12,056 nucleotides of DNA. Origin: Peptococcaceae bacterium (GTDB lineage Bacteria > Bacillota > Peptococcia > Peptococcales > Peptococcaceae). The notes beneath the pieces are model-generated. The model ran no database searches. It worked only from the letters and a program-made list of their open reading frames with translations, and was not told where the DNA came from. The DNA lies in the NCBI GenBank assembly GCA_017387265.1, contig JAFOFM010000024.1, positions 1 through 12,056 of the forward strand, given 5' to 3'. Positions 1 through 5,053 of the stretch are shown one piece after another. Numbering within the stretch: position 1 is the first letter of the stretch; the number at the start of each line of letters is the position of its first letter. A program made the translations under genes and the position numbers.

Positions 1-444
1 AATATCGGTATTATTGAAGGCGGCCGCGCAACCAATGTAGTAGCAGAGACCGTTACTGTAGTTGGCGAGGCGCGCAGCCTGAAAAAAGATCGTGTAGATG
101 AAATTATCGCCGATATGGTGCTCTGCTGTGAAGAGGCTGCGAACGAAATGGGCGGCACTGTGGATGTTGTGGTAGAAGAAAGCTATAGTGCAGTGGATTT
201 ATCCGAGGATGATGCCACAGTACAGTTAGGCTGCCGCGCAGCAAGACGGATTGGTCTGGAACCAAAACTGGTGAAATCCGGCGGCGGCACTGATGCTAAT
301 GTGTTCTGCGGAAAAGGGATTCCGGCGGCGAATGTCGGCATCGGGATGTGCAAGATTCATAGTGTAGAGGAATATCTGGAAATCCCGGCTATGAAAGCAG
401 CGGCGGATTTTATTCTGGCTGTTGTTGAGGAAGCAAAAGCATGA
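1..444 (+). CDS. M20 family metallopeptidase, peptidase T-like (C-terminal part, 5' truncated)
   Basis: The open frame enters from the left edge and ends with TGA at 442-444, leaving 147 residues of the C-terminal part. Reading from base 1 gives GGRATNVVAE and GEARSL, the usual M20 dimerisation-domain signature, then SGGGTDANVF and GIPAANVGIG followed by KIHSVEEY. In M20 peptidases the last segment supplies a late metal-binding histidine of the catalytic domain. By family knowledge this is a cytosolic zinc aminopeptidase or tripeptidase acting on short peptides, close to the PepT-like group of Bacillota. The N-terminal metal ligands lie outside the window, so activity cannot be judged and the exact substrate is unknown. 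Its stop overlaps the start of sfsA in an ATGA, which suggests translational coupling and a shared transcript. Confidence 0.88.
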   Translation, partial: NIGIIEGGRATNVVAETVTVVGEARSLKKDRVDEIIADMVLCCEEAANEMGGTVDVVVEESYSAVDLSEDDATVQLGCRAARRIGLEPKLVKSGGGTDANVFCGKGIPAANVGIGMCKIHSVEEYLEIPAMKAAADFILAVVEEAKA

Positions 445-1166
445 AGCATTTGCAGTATCCGTTAGGAGAACTGCTGGAAGCGGTTTTTATTCAGCGAGAT
501 AACCGGTTTCGCGCCGAGGTGGAGCTGAACGGGGAACGTGTAAAAGTGCACGTTCCCAATTCCGGTCGTATGAAAGAACTTTTGATTCCCGGTGTACCAG
601 TGTGGGTAAAGCCTGCCTCCGGTGAAAATCGCAAAACAGCATATACCCTGCTTCTGGTAAAACAGGGGGAGCGCTTTGTATGCCTGAATGCGCATCTGGC
701 CAATGAGATCATTGCGTTCTGGATGGCACATCAGATTCTGCCGGGCTTTGAAACGGCAGCGAATATAAAACGGGAAAAAACATACGGCAAAAGCCGGTTT
801 GACTTTTGTCTGGAGCGAAACGGCAATACCTGTTATGCGGAGGTAAAATCGGTAAATCTGCTGGACGGCATAACCGCCCGGTTTCCCGATGCACCTACAG
901 TGCGCGGCAGCAAGCATTTACAGGAACTGATACAATGTAAAAAAGACGGGCTGGGTGCCGCCGTTCTGTTTCTGGTGATGGGCAATGAGGCCAGAGAATT
1001 TGATGTAAACCGCGAAACCGATCCGGCCTTTGATCAGGCTCTGCAGGAGGCAATCAGGGCGGGCGTGGAAGTATATATTTATACATGCAGGATTGACCTG
1101 CAGGGTGTGGAATACACCGGGGAGATTCCGTTACGGGAGGAAGGACTATGGAAGTCTATGCATTAA
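441..1166 (+). CDS. sfsA: SfsA family DNA/RNA nuclease-like protein
   Basis: The 241-residue protein carries the SfsA family signatures in order: HVPNSGR (37-43) in the N-terminal OB-like part, SRFDF (118-122), EVKSV (134-138) and FPDAPTVRGSKHLQEL (148-163). The pair D121 with E134-V-K136 fits the PD-(D/E)XK nuclease-like core described for this family. The length is normal. E. coli SfsA was named for stimulating maltose fermentation and binds DNA; the physiological role in Bacillota is unclear, so nuclease activity is a family-level inference. The ATG at 441 overlaps the stop of the upstream peptidase, and a GAGGAA at 427-432 lies 8 bases before it. The 3' end overlaps the next gene by 19 bases. 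The family assignment is secure; the function is not. Confidence 0.95.
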   Translation: MKHLQYPLGELLEAVFIQRDNRFRAEVELNGERVKVHVPNSGRMKELLIPGVPVWVKPASGENRKTAYTLLLVKQGERFVCLNAHLANEIIAFWMAHQILPGFETAANIKREKTYGKSRFDFCLERNGNTCYAEVKSVNLLDGITARFPDAPTVRGSKHLQELIQCKKDGLGAAVLFLVMGNEAREFDVNRETDPAFDQALQEAIRAGVEVYIYTCRIDLQGVEYTGEIPLREEGLWKSMH

Positions 1167-2005
1167 TTGGTGCCAGCGGCACCGGCAAAAGCCATAATGC
1201 CAATTCAGTGATGCAGGATTACGGCATCGACATGATGATTGACGATGGCCTTTTGATTCGAGATGGCAAAAAAATGGCTGGTTCTTCTGCCAAAGCGGAG
1301 GAGACCACCGTGGGTGCTGTAAAGCGGGCGATTTTTCATGACCCGCTGCATGCGGCCGAAGTGCGGGAGCGCATTACCCAGCTGCAGCCGAAAAAAATTC
1401 TGATTCTCGGCACCTCGGAAAAAATGATTGATAAAATCACAGCGGCGTTAAATCTGCCGCCGGTGAAATATAAAATTTTTATTCAGGATATCGTAACGCC
1501 AGAGCAGATTGAACTGGCACAGAGTATGCGCAGGGAAGGAAAACACGTAATTCCGCTGCCTAGCATCGAAGTGAAAAAAGATCTGCCAAACTACTGGATT
1601 GATTCGATTCGCAGCTTTGTAACCAAAAAAAATAAAGATAAGAGCAAAGGGAAAGACAAGGAAAAAGACGCTGATAACGACAAATCCCGTGTATCTTCGG
1701 AAGATAAATGCATTGTGCGGCCGCGGTTTTCCCAGCTGGGGCGCCTGACCATTTCGGAAAATGCCATTGAACAGATTGTTCGTCACAATTTACTGAAACA
1801 GAATGAATTTGACGGTGCGGCTAAAATTCACGTGGATATGAATGAATTCGGGGTAAGCATTTACTGCGAGATGAAAATTAAATTCGGCATCCCGATGCAG
1901 CAGGCCATTGAACATTTTCAGATTGCGACCATTCGTGATTTAGATGAGATGACCAACCTGAGTGTAGGGCGCATTGATGTACGGATTATCGGCATTACAG
2001 CGTAA
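1148..2005 (+). CDS. P-loop NTPase fused to Asp23/Gls24-like domain
   Basis: The 285-residue protein has two visible parts. The N-terminal part (1-158) begins with a hydrophobic strand and a Walker A loop GASGTGKS (8-15), with a second hydrophobic strand ILILG (84-88); no textbook Walker B is obvious. Residues about 160-187 form a lysine- and aspartate-rich, probably disordered linker. The C-terminal part (about 198-283), starting GRLTISENAIEQIVR and ending with alternating beta-like residues (VGRIDVRIIGI), resembles the Asp23/Gls24 family, whose members are linked to the cell envelope in Bacillota. The ATG has a GGGAGG at 1135-1140, 7 bases upstream, and overlaps sfsA by 19 bases; dnaD starts 11 bases after its stop. 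Nucleotide binding is well supported, while the Asp23 relation is by eye and the role is unknown. An A8 run in the linker may allow frameshifting (see findings). Confidence 0.72.
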   Translation: MEVYALIGASGTGKSHNANSVMQDYGIDMMIDDGLLIRDGKKMAGSSAKAEETTVGAVKRAIFHDPLHAAEVRERITQLQPKKILILGTSEKMIDKITAALNLPPVKYKIFIQDIVTPEQIELAQSMRREGKHVIPLPSIEVKKDLPNYWIDSIRSFVTKKNKDKSKGKDKEKDADNDKSRVSSEDKCIVRPRFSQLGRLTISENAIEQIVRHNLLKQNEFDGAAKIHVDMNEFGVSIYCEMKIKFGIPMQQAIEHFQIATIRDLDEMTNLSVGRIDVRIIGITA

Positions 2006-2016
2006 GAGGTGATACC

Positions 2017-2952
2017 ATGACAAAACAGAATATCACTGCCTGGTTTTTTGAGGGCGGCAGTATCAGCATTCCGGCCCGGCTGTTAGGGCTGATGGAACCG
2101 CTGGGGCTTACCTTTGAAGATATGGGTAAGATGATGTACTTGTTATACTGCGGTACCGGGCAGATTAAAAACAGTGACCGCTATGCGGTAGAGGCAGCGC
2201 GCAGCTTACATGCAAAAGGTCTGATTCACTGGTTTACGGATACAGAAACGGTGGATTTTTCGCCAATGTTTGATAAAATCAGCGCAAGTCTTGGTGAACA
2301 GCCGCAATATCTTGCAGAAGATACCAGTCAGTATAGTGCTTCGGAAATGAATTTTGCGCAGCTGGTAAAAAAACTGGAACAGACACTGGCTATGTTTTTA
2401 ACCATGCGGGATAAACAGACCATCGAAGAAGCGGTGCAGCGTTATAACTGGTCTTACGATCTGGTGTATGAGATTTTTCTTAAATATTACCGGGATCACC
2501 GGAAAGAATATGAATTCGGATTTTTCTGCCGTATGGCCTATGGTGCCAATGTGCGTGATAAAAAAAGCTTTCTGGAATATGCGGAAGGTCTGGACACTAT
2601 CAATCATAAAACAACATCGGTTTTACGAAAATTAGGGCAGAAAGGTGTGCCGACCGAACCGCAGAAGGAACTGTACCGCAAATGGGCCTATGAGTGGAAA
2701 TTTAGCCATGAGATGGTGCTTCTGGCGGTGGATGAAACGGTCAGCGCGCAGAATCCATCGTTTAAATATATTGATGCCGTATTGAAAGAATGGGCGGAAA
2801 AAGGGCTGACCACTCCGGAAGCCTTAACCGCAGAAAAACAGCGGCAGGAAAAAGCAAAAGTGCCGTCGGCTGGTGCAGGGCGCAAATCCGGCACGGCTGT
2901 AAATCAGAAATTTAAACCGGAAGGCCGTGACTTGAGTTTTCTGGAAAAATAA
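2017..2952 (+). CDS. dnaD: DnaD-domain replication protein
   Basis: The 311-residue protein has an N-terminal region (about 1-95) compatible with the winged-helix domain of DnaD/DnaB. Two helical repeats of the DnaD/DnaB_2 type follow, at about 115-190 and 219-265. The second contains LYRKWAYEWKFS and YIDAVLKEWAEKG (251-263), matching the family YxxxIxxxW signature. The C-terminus (about 270-311) is charged and low in complexity, typical of DnaD tails that bind DNA. In B. subtilis DnaD acts with DnaB and DnaI to load the replicative helicase at the origin and at restart sites. AAGAGGTGA at 2004-2012 precedes the ATG by 4 bases and overlaps the upstream stop. The helicase loader follows, supporting a primosome role. 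Whether it is the true DnaD orthologue or a DnaB/DnaD paralogue cannot be decided here. Confidence 0.85.
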   Translation: MTKQNITAWFFEGGSISIPARLLGLMEPLGLTFEDMGKMMYLLYCGTGQIKNSDRYAVEAARSLHAKGLIHWFTDTETVDFSPMFDKISASLGEQPQYLAEDTSQYSASEMNFAQLVKKLEQTLAMFLTMRDKQTIEEAVQRYNWSYDLVYEIFLKYYRDHRKEYEFGFFCRMAYGANVRDKKSFLEYAEGLDTINHKTTSVLRKLGQKGVPTEPQKELYRKWAYEWKFSHEMVLLAVDETVSAQNPSFKYIDAVLKEWAEKGLTTPEALTAEKQRQEKAKVPSAGAGRKSGTAVNQKFKPEGRDLSFLEK

Positions 2953-3000
2953 TCGTGAAACAAATGTGGAAACCAAGTAACGAAATGAAATGATGAATAG

Positions 3001-3006
3001 AAGGTG
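3001..3006 (+). promoter_or_regulatory. Ribosome binding site that decides the helicase-loader start
   Basis: AAGGTG at 3001-3006 sits 6 bases before the ATG at 3013. The in-frame GTG at 3004-3006 lies inside this Shine-Dalgarno sequence and has no such site of its own, so the ATG is the better start. Confidence 0.75.
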
Positions 3007-3012
3007 AACGCT

Positions 3013-3960
3013 ATGAGAAACCGCGACCAGCTGCGTATCCAGAAACAGCAGCAGTGTGAAGAGAAAATTGCATCTATTTACCGGCAGCTGCCGGAGCTGG
3101 AACGCTTAGATCAGACTATCGGGCAGAAAAATATTGCGATGATTCGTGCCGGCATTATGCAGAAAAATACGGAAGCGCAGAAAATTCTGCAGAACGAGAT
3201 TGAAAATCTGATGAAACAGCGGCATCAGCTGCTTAAAGAAAACGGCATGGATGAGAGCATCTACGAACCGGAATGGGACTGCCCGCACTGCCAGGACAGA
3301 GGCTATATAGAGCCTGGTGTGTTATGCAGCTGCTATCAGAAGGAACGGCTGGATGATTTATTTTTACGTAGTGGAATGTCGGAAGCCATGCGTGGATTCA
3401 CCTTTTCTAATTTTGAAACCCGCTATTACACCAATCCGGCGGACATGGACGGCAAGGTGCAGTGGTGCCGTCAGTTCGCAAAACAGATTCAGAGCGGTGA
3501 ATGCAGCCAGTGTCTCTTTTTAACCGGCGGTGTAGGCCGGGGTAAAACCCATTTGTCGGCTGCTATTGCCAATGGCGTTTTAGAGGGCGGCAAAACAGTT
3601 ATTTACCGCAGAGCGGCAGACTTATTTGAGCTGATTCGCCAGTATCGCTACGAGGAAAATCGCCAGAAGTTTGAGGAGATGCTGGAGCAGCTTCGCACCT
3701 GCGATTTACTGGTTATTGATGATCTGGGGGCGGAACGCACCACCGAATTTGTAGTGGAACAGCTTGTAATTCTTCTGGAAGAACGCAACTATCGCAACAA
3801 GCCGTGGATTATCAGCTCGAACCTGAATATCAACGAAATTATTCAGACCTATAACGACCGTACGGCGGACCGTATTTTAGACCGTGCAGTGCTTTTTAAA
3901 CTGGACATGCCGGAAAGTATCCGGGTGGCAAAGGCAAAAGAACGTATGAATCAGTTTTAA
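3013..3960 (+). CDS. dnaC: Replicative helicase loader, DnaI/DnaC-type AAA+ ATPase
   Basis: The 315-residue protein, counted from the ATG at 3013, starts with a helical, probably coiled-coil region (1-80). A four-cysteine cluster follows (C90, C93, C105, C107), as in the zinc-binding N-terminal domain of DnaI. The AAA+ core has Walker A GGVGRGKT (172-179), Walker B LLVIDD (232-237), a sensor-1 region WIISSN (265-270) and a likely arginine finger in DRTADRILDR (282-291). These loaders hold the DnaB-type hexameric helicase and place it on single-stranded DNA. The length and the zinc cluster fit DnaI better than the shorter E. coli DnaC. It follows the DnaD-domain gene by 60 bases on the same strand, a common functional pairing. 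It ends the first operon; no convincing terminator was found behind it. Confidence 0.9.
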   Translation: MRNRDQLRIQKQQQCEEKIASIYRQLPELERLDQTIGQKNIAMIRAGIMQKNTEAQKILQNEIENLMKQRHQLLKENGMDESIYEPEWDCPHCQDRGYIEPGVLCSCYQKERLDDLFLRSGMSEAMRGFTFSNFETRYYTNPADMDGKVQWCRQFAKQIQSGECSQCLFLTGGVGRGKTHLSAAIANGVLEGGKTVIYRRAADLFELIRQYRYEENRQKFEEMLEQLRTCDLLVIDDLGAERTTEFVVEQLVILLEERNYRNKPWIISSNLNINEIIQTYNDRTADRILDRAVLFKLDMPESIRVAKAKERMNQF

Positions 3961-4028
3961 AGGCATGGACAGAAGAGGGCATTTTGTATTGTATTTGTTC
4001 TGTATTTTGTATTTCTGCAGAGGAGTGC

Positions 4029-4057
4029 TTTACAAGTAGGTCTGTTCGTAGTATCCT
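4029..4057 (+). promoter_or_regulatory. Sigma-A type promoter for ribU leader
   Basis: The -35 TTTACA (4029-4034) and -10 TATCCT (4052-4057) are separated by 17 bases. The predicted start near 4064 lies just ahead of the FMN aptamer at 4072, so the transcript would begin almost directly with the riboswitch. The -10 matches the consensus at four of six positions. Confidence 0.6.
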
Positions 4058-4071
4058 AAATTCATGCAAAT

Positions 4072-4181
4072 AATCTTCAGGGCGGGGTGTAATTCCCCAC
4101 CGGCGGTGACAGTCCGCGAGCCTTTCTGGCTGAGCTGGTGAAATTCCGGCACCGACAGTATAGTCTGGATGGAAGAAGAAT
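4072..4181 (+). ncRNA. FMN riboswitch (RFN element)
   Basis: The leader carries the conserved RFN blocks in order: ATCTTCAGGGC (4073-4083), a GGGG...CCCC hairpin (4084-4098) followed by ACCGGCGGTGAC, TCCGCGAGCC (4112-4121), TTCCGGCACCGACAGTATAG (4144-4163), and TCTGGATGGAAGAAGAA (4164-4180). The closing P1 helix pairs TCTTC (4074-4078) with GAAGA (4175-4179). RFN elements bind flavin mononucleotide and turn off riboflavin synthesis or uptake genes when FMN is plentiful. Here the element sits upstream of an intrinsic terminator and ribU, so the expected action is premature termination by FMN. Confidence 0.96.
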
Positions 4182-4190
4182 CATAGTGCA

Positions 4191-4220
4191 GGTAGCGGTA
4201 TAGCTATATCGGTATCTACC
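4191..4220 (+). promoter_or_regulatory. Hairpin in riboswitch expression platform
   Basis: Between aptamer and terminator, GGTAG (4191-4195) can pair with CTACC (4216-4220). Inside it, the self-complementary TATAGCTATA core can extend the stem with one internal bulge region. It may act as a spacer helix or contribute to antitermination; which of these applies is not shown by the sequence. Confidence 0.45.
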
Positions 4221-4230
4221 AGTGAGATTC

Positions 4231-4260
4231 AAGCCTCTGAAGATTTTCAGAGGCTTTTTT
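4231..4260 (+). terminator. Intrinsic terminator controlled by FMN riboswitch
   Basis: GCCTCTGAA (4233-4241) pairs perfectly with TTCAGAGGC (4246-4254) across a 4-base loop, followed by six T residues (4255-4260). AA/TT can lengthen the stem to 11 pairs. It lies between the FMN aptamer and ribU, with the ribU ribosome binding site 48 bases further on. The 5' arm and loop (4237-4245) are also exactly complementary to the aptamer P1 5' strand (4072-4080), giving an exclusive antiterminated state. Confidence 0.93.
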
Positions 4261-4321
4261 GTATTCTTGTATTGCTGTCACAACGAGCCTCTGCAAAATC
4301 TATATTCAGGAGGGATCTGCA

Positions 4322-4948
4322 ATGGAACAGATCGGGAGAGACACAGCAAAAAAAACAAAGAAAGGCATGGCGCTTGGCACATTGACTAAAATTGCTATGC
4401 TGTCGGCAGTAGCAGGGGTATTAATGCTTTTTGAAACGCCATTATGGTTTGCACCGCCTTTTTACAAGCTGGATTTAAGTGAACTGGCAGTTATGGTCGG
4501 GGCGTTATCGATGGGGCCAATGGCCGGGGCAATTATTGAGTTAATCAAAATTCTGCTGAACTTTGTATTAAACGGCACAATTACCGGCGGCGTAGGGGAA
4601 GTAGGCAATCTGTTAGTAGGGTGTGCTTTCGTGGTACCGGCCGCATGGATTTATAAAAAAATGCACAATGCGAAAGGGATGCTGCTTGGTATGGCGACAG
4701 GCATTGTGTGTTTAGTGGCATTAGGCTCGGTGGTAAACTATTTTGTACTGCTTCCGGTATATGCAACTGTATTCGGCCAGCCGTTAGAATATTTTATTCA
4801 GATGGGCAATGCGCTGAATCCGGCTATTGTGGATTTAAAAACCTTTATTCTGTTTGCAGTAGCACCGTTTAATCTGTTAAAAGGGATTATTATCAGTGCG
4901 CTGAGCTTTGTAATTTATCGCAAACTGGGCCGCCAGCTGGAAGGCTGA
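4322..4948 (+). CDS. ribU: Riboflavin ECF transporter substrate-binding subunit RibU
   Basis: The 208-residue protein has a short charged N-terminus (KKTKKG, 11-15) and about six hydrophobic segments (roughly 22-38, 56-74, 76-84, 92-112, 120-145, 173-198). The segment FYKLDLSELAVMVG (47-60), the run GPMAGAIIELIK (65-76), the loop NGTITGGVGEVGN (84-96) and APFNLLKGIIIS (181-192) are hallmarks of RibU. RibU binds riboflavin with high affinity and is the S component that docks on the shared ECF module (EcfA, EcfA', EcfT), which is not in this window. ATG 4322 was chosen because AGGAGGG (4308-4314) precedes it by 7 bases; an in-frame TTG at 4259 lies inside the terminator T-run. The upstream FMN riboswitch independently supports the substrate. 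It is a single-gene unit. Confidence 0.96.
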   Translation: MEQIGRDTAKKTKKGMALGTLTKIAMLSAVAGVLMLFETPLWFAPPFYKLDLSELAVMVGALSMGPMAGAIIELIKILLNFVLNGTITGGVGEVGNLLVGCAFVVPAAWIYKKMHNAKGMLLGMATGIVCLVALGSVVNYFVLLPVYATVFGQPLEYFIQMGNALNPAIVDLKTFILFAVAPFNLLKGIIISALSFVIYRKLGRQLEG

Positions 4949-4986
4949 TAAATTAATATAGTAAAAAAATAAAAAGAATTATAAAT

Positions 4987-5031
4987 AAAAACAAGCGATA
5001 CGTAGTCAGACACTAAATATCGCTTGTTTTT
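4987..5031. terminator. Bidirectional terminator between ribU and dinG
   Basis: AAAAACAAGCGATA (4987-5000) pairs with TATCGCTTGTTTTT (5018-5031) around a 17-base loop. The T-run continues to 5033 on the plus strand, and the A-run to the left gives a T-run on the minus strand. It can end both the rightward ribU transcript (stop at 4948) and the leftward dinG transcript (stop at 5054). Confidence 0.9.
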
Positions 5032-5053
5032 TTATGCATTATTTTTTAAAGGA

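Noticed and set aside
462..917. Minus-strand open frame inside sfsA
   Set aside because: It lies fully opposite a well-supported gene with family motifs, has no recognisable domain and is best explained as a shadow frame.
3969..4003. Possible terminator after the helicase-loader gene
   Set aside because: ACAGAA and TTCTGT can pair, but the stem is only 6 pairs with a 23-base loop and no clean T-run, so it is not convincing.
3981..4012. Repeated TTTTGTATT and related T-rich words
   Set aside because: Two imperfect copies in AT-rich intergenic DNA are expected by chance and show no array structure.
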